DNA of 64,000 nucleotides, taken from Mycobacterium gordonae. GTDB lineage: Bacteria > Actinomycetota > Actinomycetes > Mycobacteriales > Mycobacteriaceae. Made by a program: the position numbers and the translations under genes. The stretch is taken from contig NZ_LQOY01000033.1 of NCBI RefSeq assembly GCF_002101675.1, positions 1-64,000 of the forward strand, in the 5' to 3' direction. Of this stretch, positions 20,717-30,068 are shown in pieces. The first letter of the stretch is position 1. Each line of letters opens with the position of its first letter. The notes under the pieces are model-generated. The model was not told where the DNA came from, did not search any database, and saw nothing but the letters and a program-made list of their open reading frames with translations.

Positions 20717-21901
20717 ATGTCAGCGGTCGCCGCATTACCCACCCTTGCGCAGCTGTTGGCCTGGCCCACCGAACATCTCACCCAAGCCGCTAACCACTGG
20801 GAGGCTGTCGCCGGGCGCTGCTACGGGGTGGCTAACCAGGTCTGGCGAGACGCGCTAACTGTGGATTGGCAAGGCGCGGCAGCCGATGGGCTGCGAACCG
20901 AGACGCATTCCGACATGCTCACCACCAGCGCGGCGGCCGATCAGTTGCAAGAGGCGGCGAAGGTGGCCCGCAAGGGAACCTCCGACTTAGATGCGGCGCG
21001 CTCACGGGTACGTTACGCGGTCGAGGATGCCCGTACCGCCGGATTCGATGTTGGCGAAAACCTGTCGGTCACCGACCGCTCCAGGAGCGGGACGACCGCG
21101 CAGCGCGTGGCCCGTCAAGCCCAAGGGCAAGCCTTTGCCGACGAAATCCGGCAGCGTGCAGCTCAACTGGTCGTACTCGATCAGCACGTGGCCGGTAACG
21201 TCACCGCTTCCGTAGCTGGCATCCGCGACACCTTCCCGCCGATGTCTGCCCGCGCTATGCCGCCAAAGCCAACCCAGGTCCAAGCCGTCGACCACCACTG
21301 GAAACAAGACCCAGCACCGGCGCCCACGCCCGAGCCAGTATCGCCCAACGGCCCAACTGCCGACGATATCCGCCGAGTGCTGGACAAACTGCCACAAGGT
21401 GGGAATCCGCGGGTCAGGGAAGTCCGTTCACCGGCGGATCTTGAAAACCTGTGGAGGTGGGCCCAACAAAACGGAGTGGAAATCCCGAACGGCTACGGCG
21501 ATCCCAGCAAAGGCATCCGGTACCAGCTGCCAGACGGCACGATAATCGGGCAGCGCTGGTCTGCGGAGTCGACCAGGAAGCCGGTCCTTGATTTCGATAT
21601 CCCCAGTCCGGGTGGCTATACGAAGGTGCACATCAATCCGCGGGGCGGCGTGCCCGACATTCCAGCACCCCCCAGGCCGGCGCCACCCGCGACGCCTCCT
21701 GCTCGCACGCCGGTCGAACCTCCAACCGTCACGCGTCCACCCGCCGCGCCGGCGCCCGGCCGCGCACCGCCAATAATCGGTATCGGCCCGCTACCGCCAG
21801 AATCCGTCCCACACCCTGTTCACCCACCGCACAGCCACCACGGACCCCCGGTGCTGGGCAAAGACGAGCTACCCGACTTGGACGAATTTACCCCGGGATG
21901 A
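20717..21901 (+). CDS. WXG-type ESX-secreted toxin-like protein
   Basis: Protein of 394 residues with effector architecture. Residues 1-175 form an all-helical WXG100-like hairpin: WQG at 51-53 at the turn and YAVED at 100-104, a YxxxD secretion signal. A Pro-rich linker (about 198-213) leads to a compact domain (about 215-312) with IRRVLDKLP, ENLWRWAQQNG, IRYQLPDGTIIGQR and YTKVHIN. This strand-turn pattern recalls small toxin domains of the barnase/EndoU/colicin type, but I cannot name the family. An ~80-residue Pro/His-rich tail ending DELPDLDEFTPG follows, unusual because toxin domains are normally terminal. It starts 2 nt after the EspC-like remnant and overlaps the next gene by 4 nt. 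Function is inferred. Confidence 0.7.
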   Translation: MSAVAALPTLAQLLAWPTEHLTQAANHWEAVAGRCYGVANQVWRDALTVDWQGAAADGLRTETHSDMLTTSAAADQLQEAAKVARKGTSDLDAARSRVRYAVEDARTAGFDVGENLSVTDRSRSGTTAQRVARQAQGQAFADEIRQRAAQLVVLDQHVAGNVTASVAGIRDTFPPMSARAMPPKPTQVQAVDHHWKQDPAPAPTPEPVSPNGPTADDIRRVLDKLPQGGNPRVREVRSPADLENLWRWAQQNGVEIPNGYGDPSKGIRYQLPDGTIIGQRWSAESTRKPVLDFDIPSPGGYTKVHINPRGGVPDIPAPPRPAPPATPPARTPVEPPTVTRPPAAPAPGRAPPIIGIGPLPPESVPHPVHPPHSHHGPPVLGKDELPDLDEFTPG

Positions 21902-22389
21902 CGTCAACGCCGTTGACTCCCCTGGTCCCGCAACCACGACAGCCCAAACACAGTGCCCAAGCATGGAGAATCATGACTCAACCCGATCAGAACAGGCACG
22001 CAGAGCGCCAGCCTGCATCGACCGTACAAGACAGGCTGCGCGCCGAGCTGCTCACCAGTGCGCTCTACGATCTGGTGCCGCTGGCGGAGGTGGAATCGGT
22101 GATCATCCACGACAACCTCGCTGCAACCCTTTCGGCCCAACAAGAGTTGGCTTTGCGAACCATCCGATCGCTCTTGGAAGACGAGCTCATGGAACTCGGG
22201 TACCTGCCCTACCCGGGCGAAAAGTTCGCAGGATGGGACCTCTCGATCGACGCCGCCATGGACCGCGTCTACGATCTCTTCGTCCGCCACTACGACGAGC
22301 GCACATCGTGGGACCTTACGATCTGGCTGGGACTGACTCCCGCTGGAGAACGCCAAGCCCACAGACTCCAGGGTGAAGCAGCTGATTAG
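21898..22389 (+). CDS. probable immunity protein of the toxin pair
   Basis: Small, acidic, mainly helical cytosolic protein without signal peptide or membrane segment: LYDLVPLAEVESVIIHDNLA, then LEDELMELGYLPYPGEKF and DAAMDRVYDLFVRHYDE. I do not recognise the family. ATG 21898 overlaps the toxin stop (ATGA), giving 163 residues. An in-frame ATG 21973 preceded by GGAGAA (21965-21970) would give 138 residues and begins where composition becomes protein-like. Overlap with the toxin-like gene, size and charge are what one expects of an immunity gene; that role is inference. Confidence 0.6.
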   Translation: MTSTPLTPLVPQPRQPKHSAQAWRIMTQPDQNRHAERQPASTVQDRLRAELLTSALYDLVPLAEVESVIIHDNLAATLSAQQELALRTIRSLLEDELMELGYLPYPGEKFAGWDLSIDAAMDRVYDLFVRHYDERTSWDLTIWLGLTPAGERQAHRLQGEAAD

Positions 22390-22876
22390 CTGTCCGGCGG
22401 CATGCACATGAACGGTATGAGCCAGGCAAGTCGACGCTGTTCGTCCCGGTGCAGGAGTTTCGACGGCGCTGGGCGGCCGCCGAGTGGACGAATCCCGTCG
22501 CGGGAGAATGGTCTGCCGGGGCTGACGTTCTCGGCAGCGCTTCACGCGGAACAGCGCGGGATACGTTGGGGGGGCGAGGTTGGGTGATATGCCACACGCA
22601 CTCATTGGCGGGAGCAACTGTCATTGCTCCGGTGCGATTGGCTGAACGGCCGGAGCAGGAACCCGGATGTGGAAACGAACGGGTGGATCGACAAACGGTG
22701 ACGGCCCACCTGTTCATCGTCCACGGCGACCTGACGACGATTGCTTGCTGAGGTGGCCGAGCGCCTCGCCATATCCGTCGAAGAAAAACTCTTGGTGCTC
22801 AAACGGCGAGGCCCGGTTCATTAACTGGCGGAGCATGCGGACGAGGTGAGGTCACCGGTCTGCTTACGCTGACACC
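22390..22876. other. 487-bp region, possibly decayed coding DNA
   Basis: No intact gene. Fragments look protein-like but are cut by stops: TAHLFIVHGDLTTIAC (22699-22748), and in another frame VAERLAISVEEKLLVLKRRG (about 22755-22815). This suggests remnants of older genes at the right edge of the toxin island. I cannot assign them to families with confidence. Confidence 0.4.
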
Positions 22877-23476
22877 ATGACGAAACTCGCGATCATCTAC
22901 TACTCCGCGACGGGCCACGGCACCTCCATGGCGCAGCGCGTTGCCGCGGCGGCCGAAGCCGCCGGCGCCGAAGTCCGCGTCCGCCACGTCGCCGAAACCC
23001 GCGACCCGGCATCGTTCGCACACAACCCCGCCTGGACGGCAAATTACGAAGCAATCAAAGATCTTCCGGCCGCCACCGGCGCCGACATCGAGTGGGCCGA
23101 TGCGGTGATCTTCGGCTCCCCCACCCGTTTCGGCTCGGTTGCCTCGCAACTCAGGGACTTCTTGGACGGCCTCGGCGGACTGTGGGCCGCGGGCAAGCTC
23201 GCAGACAAGGTGTATGCGGGCTTCACCTCGTCGAACACTCTGCACGGCGGGCAGGAGACCACGTTGCTGACGCTGTATGTCACGCTCATGCATTTCGGTG
23301 GCATCATCGTGCCACCCGGATACACCGACCCGCTGAAATTCGTCGACGGCAATCCCTATGGGGCGAGCCTGGTTTCGACCCACGACAATATCAACGAGTT
23401 CGACGAGGCGACGGGCGACGCGTTGGACCACCTGGCGCGCAGGGTGGTGTCGACCGCAGACCGGCTGAGCTCGTAG
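22877..23476 (+). CDS. wrbA: NAD(P)H:quinone oxidoreductase, WrbA type
   Basis: Flavodoxin-like FMN enzyme that reduces quinones by two electrons. The 199-residue product has the FMN phosphate loop IIYYSATGHGTSMAQRVA (residues 5-22), the second FMN loop FGSPTRFGSVASQLRDFLD, and the WrbA block GFTSSNTLHGGQETTLL. Length equals the family norm. Start ATG 22877. It is convergent with ilvC and separated from it by a strong hairpin. Confidence 0.93.
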   Translation: MTKLAIIYYSATGHGTSMAQRVAAAAEAAGAEVRVRHVAETRDPASFAHNPAWTANYEAIKDLPAATGADIEWADAVIFGSPTRFGSVASQLRDFLDGLGGLWAAGKLADKVYAGFTSSNTLHGGQETTLLTLYVTLMHFGGIIVPPGYTDPLKFVDGNPYGASLVSTHDNINEFDEATGDALDHLARRVVSTADRLSS

Positions 23477-23487
23477 CCCCGCCGCGG

Positions 23488-23627
23488 CACTGAACCTACG
23501 CACACGACACGCCGCGGTACGTGTGCCAGGTTTCAATCTCGAGGAAGCGCGAGCCCAGCCGAACGCCCGGGCCAGTAGATCGGCCTCGACACTGAACCCA
23601 CGCCGACGACACGCCGCAGCGGGTGTG
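23488..23627. repeat. two copies of a 38-bp intergenic repeat
   Basis: Copies at 23488-23525 and 23590-23627 share CACTGAACC-ACGC--ACGACACGCCGC and a GTGTG end, in the same orientation about 102 bp apart. No reading frame is conserved between them, so this is probably a noncoding intergenic repeat. Confidence 0.6.
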
Positions 23628-23677
23628 CGCGAGTTCAGTTTCGGCGAACCGCCTCACCGCCTGGCCTGAGGCCGCGC

Positions 23678-23733
23678 GAGCAGACGCAAAAGCCCCTTGG
23701 AACGAGCGTTCCAAGGGGCTTTTGCGTCTGCTC
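23678..23733. terminator. perfect 26-bp hairpin between wrbA and ilvC
   Basis: The arms start GAGCAGACGCAAAAGCCCC (23678-23703) and mirror exactly at 23708-23733 around the loop GAGC. It lies between convergent wrbA and ilvC and has T runs on both strands within the stem. The outer 14 bp recur in hairpins at 32532 and 38099. Confidence 0.85.
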
Positions 23734-23743
23734 GGCCCAGAAA

Positions 23744-24796
<1,053 letters not shown>

Positions 24797-25318
24797 CTAT
24801 TTGGCGGTGCTGATGCCGCGCGGCCCGCGGGCCATCGACACCACACCCGATTGCACGATCTCGCGGATACCGAACGGCTCCAACACCCGCAGCAGCGCCT
24901 CCAGCTTGCCGCGGTTGCCGGTGGCCTCCACGGTCAGCGATTCCGGGGATACGTCAATCACGTTGGCGCGGAACAGATTGACCGCTTCGATCACCTGGCT
25001 GCGGGTGCCGGCGTCGGCGCGCACCTTGATCAGCGCCAGCTCCCGGTCCACCGAGTTGTCAACGTCTTGCTCGACGATCTTGATCACGTTGATCAACTTG
25101 TTGAGTTGCTTGGTGATCTGCTCGAGCGGTGTCTCCTCGGCGGAGACGACGATGGTCATCCGCGACATGTCCTTCTGCTCGGTGGCACCGACGGCGAGGG
25201 ACTCGATGTTGAAACCGCGCCGGGAGAACAGCGCCGCCACGCGGGCGAGCACACCGGGTTTGTCTTCGACCAGAACCGAAAGGGTATGCGTCTTAGGCGA
25301 AGCCGAACCGTTGGTCAT
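24797..25318 (-). CDS. ilvN: acetolactate synthase small regulatory subunit
   Basis: Regulatory subunit that gives acetolactate synthase full activity and valine feedback. The 173-residue protein has an N-terminal ACT domain (LSVLVEDKPGVLARVAALFS, then RGFNIESLAVG) and a C-terminal ALS_ss domain (LALIKVRADAGTRSQVIEAV). Start ATG 25318 shares one base with the ilvB stop (TGATG), so translation is coupled. Called ilvN or ilvH in different annotations. Confidence 0.96.
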   Translation of the reverse strand: MTNGSASPKTHTLSVLVEDKPGVLARVAALFSRRGFNIESLAVGATEQKDMSRMTIVVSAEETPLEQITKQLNKLINVIKIVEQDVDNSVDRELALIKVRADAGTRSQVIEAVNLFRANVIDVSPESLTVEATGNRGKLEALLRVLEPFGIREIVQSGVVSMARGPRGISTAK

Positions 25319-27198
25319 CAGGCGTGCCCTTCGGTGATGTCGTCGAACAGGGGGCGGATGCCCCGTGCGGCCTGGATCTCGTCGTTGCTGGTGCCGGCGG
25401 CGACCATCGGCCAGACCTGCGCGTCGGCGCCGACGATGAAGTCGATCACCACCGGGCGGTCGTTGATCTCGCGCGCCCGGTTGATCATCTCTTCGACGTC
25501 TTCCTCACGCTCGCAACGCATTCCGACACAACCCAGCGCTTCGGCCAGCTTGACGAAATCCGGGATGCGGTGCGAGTGGGTGGCCAGGTCGGTCTGCGAG
25601 TAGCGCTCTTCGTAGAACAGGGTCTGCCATTGGCGCACCATGCCCAGGTTGCCGTTGTTGATCAGCGCCACCTTGATCGGGATGCCTTCGATGGCGCAGG
25701 TGGCCAGTTCCTGGTTGGTCATCTGGAAGCAGCCGTCGCCGTCGATCGCCCACACCTCGGTGTCCGGCAGTGCGATCTTGGCACCCATAGCCGCCGGGAT
25801 GGCGAAGCCCATGGTGCCCAGGCCGCCGGAATTCAGCCACGTGCGCGGCTTTTCGTACTTGATGAACTGCGCCGCCCACATCTGGTGCTGACCGACGCCG
25901 GCCACGTAGATGGCGTCCGGGCCGGCGATCTGACCGAGCTTCTCGATCACGAACTCCGGGCCCAGACTGCCGTCGCTCTGCGGGTCGTAGCTCAGCGGAT
26001 ACGTCTTGCGCACACCCTCCAAGTACTCCCACCACTCCGTCATGTCGAGATTGCCTGGTGTGTCGTAGTGGCGCAGCATCTCGATGAGGTCGGTGATGAC
26101 GTTCTTGACGTCGCCCACGATCGGCACGTCGGCGTGCCGATTCTTGCCGATCTCGGCCGGGTCGATGTCGGCGTGGATGACCTTGGCTTCGGGAGCGAAC
26201 GATTCGAGCTTGCCCGTGACCCGGTCGTCGAAGCGGGTGCCCAGCGCGATCAGCAGATCGCTGCGCTGCAGCGCGGCCACCGCTCCCACCGTGCCGTGCA
26301 TGCCGGGCATGCCCATGTTCAGCCGGTGGCTGTCCGGGAAAGCACCCCGCGCCATCAGCGTGGTGACCACCGGGATGCCGGTCAGCTCGGCCAGCTGGTG
26401 GAGTTCCTCGGTCGCCTCGCCGCGGATGATGCCGCCGCCGACGTAGAGCACCGGCTTGCGGGCGGCCACGATCAGCTTGGCGGCCTCGCGGATCTGCCGG
26501 CTGTGCGGCTTGGTGTTCGGCTTGTAACCGGGCAGTTCCATGCGCGGCGGCCAGCTGAACGTGCACTGGCCCTGCAGGACGTCCTTGGGGATGTCGACCA
26601 GGACCGCACCGGGGCGCCCGGATGCGGCGATGTGGAAGGCCTCGGCGATCACGCGCGGGATCTCGTCACCGGTGCGGACCAAGAAGTTGTGCTTGGTGAT
26701 CGGCATCGTGATGCCCGAGATGTCGGCTTCCTGGAACGCGTCGGTCCCGATCAGCTGCCGCCCGACCTGACCGGTGATGGCGACCACCGGGATGGAGTCC
26801 ATCTGCGCGTCGGCCAGCGGGGTGACCAGGTTGGTGGCGCCGGGGCCCGAGGTGGCCATGCACACTCCGACTCGACCGGTGGCATGCGCGTAGCCGCTGG
26901 CGGCGTGGCCGGCGCCCTGCTCGTGACGCACCAGGACGTGGCGTAGCTGCTGGGAGTCGAACAGCGGGTCATAAACCGGCAGGACCGCGCCGCCGGGGAT
27001 GCCGAAGATGACGTCGACGCCGAGTGCCTCCAGCGACCGGATGACCGCCTGTGCACCGGTAAGTTGATGCGGCGCAATACGTTTCGGTTGACCGGTGGCC
27101 GGCTTGGCCGCCGCTTTCCCGGCGTCCGAGGCGATTTCGGCTGCCTCTTGGGACGCGGGCGTCGCGGCCGGTGCCGCTGGCTTGGTGGGTGCGCTCAC
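25318..27198 (-). CDS. ilvB: acetolactate synthase large catalytic subunit
   Basis: Thiamine-diphosphate and FAD enzyme that condenses pyruvate into acetolactate. The 626-residue product has the catalytic-Glu segment [14 protein letters not shown] then [15 protein letters not shown], central FAD domain, and TPP/Mg motif [20 protein letters not shown] with [12 protein letters not shown]. About 40 Ala/Pro-rich residues precede the core, typical of mycobacterial IlvB1. Start GTG 27198 follows GAGGAA. An attenuator lies upstream. It corresponds to Rv3003c. Confidence 0.97.
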   Translation of the reverse strand: MSAPTKPAAPAATPASQEAAEIASDAGKAAAKPATGQPKRIAPHQLTGAQAVIRSLEALGVDVIFGIPGGAVLPVYDPLFDSQQLRHVLVRHEQGAGHAASGYAHATGRVGVCMATSGPGATNLVTPLADAQMDSIPVVAITGQVGRQLIGTDAFQEADISGITMPITKHNFLVRTGDEIPRVIAEAFHIAASGRPGAVLVDIPKDVLQGQCTFSWPPRMELPGYKPNTKPHSRQIREAAKLIVAARKPVLYVGGGIIRGEATEELHQLAELTGIPVVTTLMARGAFPDSHRLNMGMPGMHGTVGAVAALQRSDLLIALGTRFDDRVTGKLESFAPEAKVIHADIDPAEIGKNRHADVPIVGDVKNVITDLIEMLRHYDTPGNLDMTEWWEYLEGVRKTYPLSYDPQSDGSLGPEFVIEKLGQIAGPDAIYVAGVGQHQMWAAQFIKYEKPRTWLNSGGLGTMGFAIPAAMGAKIALPDTEVWAIDGDGCFQMTNQELATCAIEGIPIKVALINNGNLGMVRQWQTLFYEERYSQTDLATHSHRIPDFVKLAEALGCVGMRCEREEDVEEMINRAREINDRPVVIDFIVGADAQVWPMVAAGTSNDEIQAARGIRPLFDDITEGHA

Positions 27199-27242
27199 TG
27201 TTTCCTCTTCGGTATTTTTCGGCTGTGGCGTCTCGGGGCAAG

Positions 27243-27316
27243 AAAAAACCCCCGCCAGCTGGGCTGCTGTACGAGGGCTGCGTTGGTGCTCGATAGAGCT
27301 AGTCAGGCACCAACGC
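27243..27316 (-). terminator. transcription attenuator of ilvBNC
   Basis: Downstream of the leader peptide start, the minus strand forms hairpin GCGTTGGTGC/GCACCAACGC (27316-27307 and 27289-27280), then an intrinsic terminator. Its stem pairs AGCCCTCG (27279-27272) with CGGGGGTT (27254-27247) through G-U and GC pairs, extended inside by CAGC/GCTG, followed by six T (27248-27243). The layout is classical amino-acid attenuation. Confidence 0.8.
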
Positions 27317-27338
27317 GCCGACTAATTACTACGAGCAT
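27303..27338 (-). CDS. ilvB leader peptide
   Basis: An 11-residue frame, [11 protein letters not shown], from ATG 27338 to TGA at 27305-27303. Leu-Val-Val-Ile at positions 2-5 and Val at 9 are products of this very pathway. The stop falls inside the first hairpin, so ribosome stalling at these codons would change folding. Too short for standard gene finders. Confidence 0.78.
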   Translation of the reverse strand: MLVVISRRVGA

Positions 27339-27561
27339 TCCAGACTGCATAACGTCCGACGGTAGCCTTCGCACTGCTCAACCGTCAAATCCGGGACCCG
27401 GGATCGAGTGTGCGATGTCGGCCTCGCGTGTGCATGGTGGGCTGGAAGCAAGGCGGATAACCGCCACCGTTGCACGCCCGAAGCCATGTCGGCACACTCG
27501 AAAGCCGGCCGCGCACCCGGCGCGAAGCGACCCGAAACGCACGCGGTGCAATGATGCGAGG

Positions 27562-27939
27562 GTGGTTACCGAATCCCCTGTGGTCATCAAGCTGTCGCCG
27601 ATGGCGCATATCGCCGTCGGGTTTCTGACGCTGTGCCTGCTGGTTCCGGTGACGGCCTTCCCGCTCAGCGCCCCGATTCTGGTGATTCCGGTGCTGTTGT
27701 CCGCGTTGATCATCCGGCTGCGCACCGTCGCCGACGAGCGCGGCGTGACGGTGCGCACGCTGCTGGGCAGCCAGTCGGTGGCCTGGGAGGACATCGACGG
27801 CTTGCGGTTCCACCGCGGTAACTGGGCGCGCGCGCATCTGAAGAACGGCTCGGAGCTGCGCTTACCCGCGGTCACTTTCGCGACGCTGCCGCAGCTGACC
27901 GAAGCCAGCGCGGGCCGGGTGCCCAACCCCTACCGCTGA
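27562..27939 (+). CDS. cfp6: Cfp6-like membrane protein with PH-like domain
   Basis: Small protein (125 residues) with two adjacent hydrophobic stretches (IAVGFLTLCLLVPVTAFPL and PILVIPVLLSALIIRL, about 16-51) forming a membrane hairpin. A short bacterial PH-like beta domain follows: ADERGVTVRTLLG, SVAWEDIDGLRFHRG, RLPAVTFATLP. The C-terminus SAGRVPNPYR is as in Rv3004 (low molecular weight culture-filtrate antigen CFP-6). GTG 27562 includes a plausible extra strand; ATG 27601 would give 112 residues as annotated in M. tuberculosis. Function unknown. Confidence 0.85.
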   Translation: MVTESPVVIKLSPMAHIAVGFLTLCLLVPVTAFPLSAPILVIPVLLSALIIRLRTVADERGVTVRTLLGSQSVAWEDIDGLRFHRGNWARAHLKNGSELRLPAVTFATLPQLTEASAGRVPNPYR

Positions 27940-27944
27940 GCCGC

Positions 27945-29411
27945 TCAGGCGATCCTGTCGAAGCACTCGTCCATGTTGTTGAGGACCCCGCCGCGGAACG
28001 CCAGAACCCGGGTGAAGCCGGCAGGCATGTTCGCACCGTTGACGTCGCTGGCGGCGATGCCGTTGATCAGTAGTCCGATGATCGCCTTGTCCAGGTCACC
28101 GGCGGTCAACACCAGCTGTTTGCCGGAGGGGATTTTGACGGGCTGAGCCATGTTGCGCTGCGCTGCCCCGGTGAGGCACGCCGTCCGCACCGCGCTCACG
28201 GGAGTGTCCAGCGGCAGCCCCCGTTCGTGCTGAATCGCCAGGACGTATCGCGAGGCGACGATGGACATCGCGGTGTTGTCGCCCTGCAACATTTGTGGGT
28301 CCGTCATCCCTTTCCGGCCACCGGGCTTGCCGAGTTGCTGCAGAACGGGCAGATCGGCGGAGACGGTGTTGGTGGCCGGACAGTAGGAAGCACCCTGGGT
28401 TGTCTGAGCATCCGAACAAATCGTGGTGCCGAAGGACAATGTGGGCGGCGCTTTCGGCGAAAATACCGCGTTGAGTATGTCGATCAATGTCTCTACGGTG
28501 CCGTTGTCGATGGCCACTTCACCCGCGTCGGTTTCGCCTGAGGAGTCCGTTTGCAGTGCCAGCGGCTCATCGCCCCGTCTTTGTTTGATTTCGTTCATGT
28601 CGATCTTGGCGCACGTCGCGGATCCGCTGGCGAAGCCCATTTGGAAGGCGCTGACGCGATCGAGCCCGGTCCCGTGCGCCTGATCTTCGGTCTGCTCGAA
28701 GTCAGCCTCCGACATGATCGGGTCCGACGTCTTGAGCATCCCGGCGATCAAGTGGCTCAGCGCATCGCCGGTATTCACCGTGAATCGTGACGAATGGCCT
28801 TCGGCCACCCACCGGATGTACACACCCGCGAAACAATCCGCCTGCTGCTCTGCTACCAGCGTCGGCGTGGTCCTGATGTCGATCAATCCGCCGTTGAATT
28901 GCAGCGCGTGCCCGAACTCGTGGGCAAGAATTCCGACCACCGACATATCGCCGAAGTATTTCTTGGCCGCCGGGAACAATTGTCCGCGATCCCACAGCAC
29001 GAGGTTGCAATTGAAGGCATACGACGCGTTGATGAGTTTGTAGGTCTTGGAACGGCACACAATGGGGCTGCTCGGATCGGTTGAATCGTAGGAAACCACC
29101 GTGCCGACGGCCTTGAAGGGTTTCTTGGCTGCGTCCGGCCAATTGTTCTTCCAGAATTCCTCGATGTCGTTGAGCGCCAGCATGCCCAGGCGGTCGATTT
29201 CGCCGTTGTCGGTGTTCTTCACCGTGCCGGTCGGCTGCGGCGCGTCTGCGCGCGGTCCGCTGGGACCCTCACTCACGGGCAACCCCCCGGCGGCGGCCGG
29301 GTCGTACAGCGCCGACACGGCACGTCCGTCCGCCATGCTCGTTTTACCGCCGCAGCCGGCCAAGCTCACCACCACGCACCCGATGACGAGCACCGCGAGG
29401 AAGGCTTTCAC
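27945..29411 (-). CDS. lipoprotein with neutral zinc metallopeptidase domain
   Basis: Exported lipoprotein of 488 residues. The signal peptide ends in lipobox SLAGC with Cys20. The peptidase signature AHEFGHAL has HEFGH at 164-168, and EQQADCFAGVY (188-198) supplies the probable third ligand. This spacing fits the YpfJ-like putative neutral zinc metallopeptidases. The C-terminal half (about 290-488) is family-specific with several Cys likely in disulfides. It overlaps the preceding DUF4333 gene by 4 nt, forming a two-gene envelope operon. M. tuberculosis has no gene here between cfp6 and Rv3005c. Substrate unknown. Confidence 0.82.
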   Translation of the reverse strand: MKAFLAVLVIGCVVVSLAGCGGKTSMADGRAVSALYDPAAAGGLPVSEGPSGPRADAPQPTGTVKNTDNGEIDRLGMLALNDIEEFWKNNWPDAAKKPFKAVGTVVSYDSTDPSSPIVCRSKTYKLINASYAFNCNLVLWDRGQLFPAAKKYFGDMSVVGILAHEFGHALQFNGGLIDIRTTPTLVAEQQADCFAGVYIRWVAEGHSSRFTVNTGDALSHLIAGMLKTSDPIMSEADFEQTEDQAHGTGLDRVSAFQMGFASGSATCAKIDMNEIKQRRGDEPLALQTDSSGETDAGEVAIDNGTVETLIDILNAVFSPKAPPTLSFGTTICSDAQTTQGASYCPATNTVSADLPVLQQLGKPGGRKGMTDPQMLQGDNTAMSIVASRYVLAIQHERGLPLDTPVSAVRTACLTGAAQRNMAQPVKIPSGKQLVLTAGDLDKAIIGLLINGIAASDVNGANMPAGFTRVLAFRGGVLNNMDECFDRIA

Positions 29412-29920
29412 TTGCCACCACTCAGCTCGGGAAGGCCGACTTCATAGGTTCCGTTGTCGTCCTCGAAGGTCACCTTCAATTGACGCTGCTGACCTCGCAC
29501 AGTGACGTCGCAAGTGAAGCTGCGGCCCTTCTTCACCGTCGGGTCCTGGCCGTCGTTGCATCTGACGTTGGTGATGTCGCCGTCGTTGTATCCGGTGATC
29601 CGGTTCAACAGGACTTGTTGAACCTCGGTTTGCACGCCGGCGACGGCCACCTTCTTGGTGTCACCGCCCACGGCCCCGGAGACCATAAGCACGACCGCGA
29701 CCACGACCACGAGCGCCGCGGCGATCGCCCCGCCGATGAGCCAGGGTTTGCTCTTAGAGGCACTCTTTTTCGGCGTCTGCTGGGCGGGTGGAGGGCTGGG
29801 CTGACCCCACTGTCCCGGCGGGGGCTGACCCCACTGGGTTCGGCTCGGCGGTGGATATCCCCGCCACGGATCGGGCCGTTGCGGCCATGGGGGCTGGTTG
29901 ACGTCGCGGGGTGTGCTCAC
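29408..29920 (-). CDS. Pro-rich membrane protein with DUF4333 domain
   Basis: Protein of 170 residues with three parts. A Pro/Gln/Trp-rich cytosolic N-terminus (about 1-50) contains repeated QWGQP-type units. One membrane helix follows (WLIGGAIAAALVVVVAVVLM, 60-79). The outer domain (about 88-165) has VQTEVQQVLL, VRCNDGQDPTVKKGRSFTCD with two Cys, and VTFEDDNGTYEV, the DUF4333 pattern. Start GTG 29920 after GGAGA. It is co-transcribed with the metallopeptidase lipoprotein and may help anchor or regulate it (inference). Confidence 0.8.
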   Translation of the reverse strand: MSTPRDVNQPPWPQRPDPWRGYPPPSRTQWGQPPPGQWGQPSPPPAQQTPKKSASKSKPWLIGGAIAAALVVVVAVVLMVSGAVGGDTKKVAVAGVQTEVQQVLLNRITGYNDGDITNVRCNDGQDPTVKKGRSFTCDVTVRGQQRQLKVTFEDDNGTYEVGLPELSGGK

Positions 29921-30068
29921 GGTCTCCCCTAGGGTCGAACAACTCCGAGGACACCGCCCGCGATGTGGTCAACCGGCCGTTTCGGCCTGCAGCGCAGGCA
30001 AGTGGTCGGCTCTACGCTAGGCCATTCACTCCCGGCGGGCGCGGCGGTTGGCTAAAACGCCAGCCGTA

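Noticed and set aside
25324..26946. 540-codon plus-strand frame opposite ilvB
   Set aside because: Antisense shadow of a certain gene, rich in Asp/His/Arg, without any family motif or ribosome binding site.
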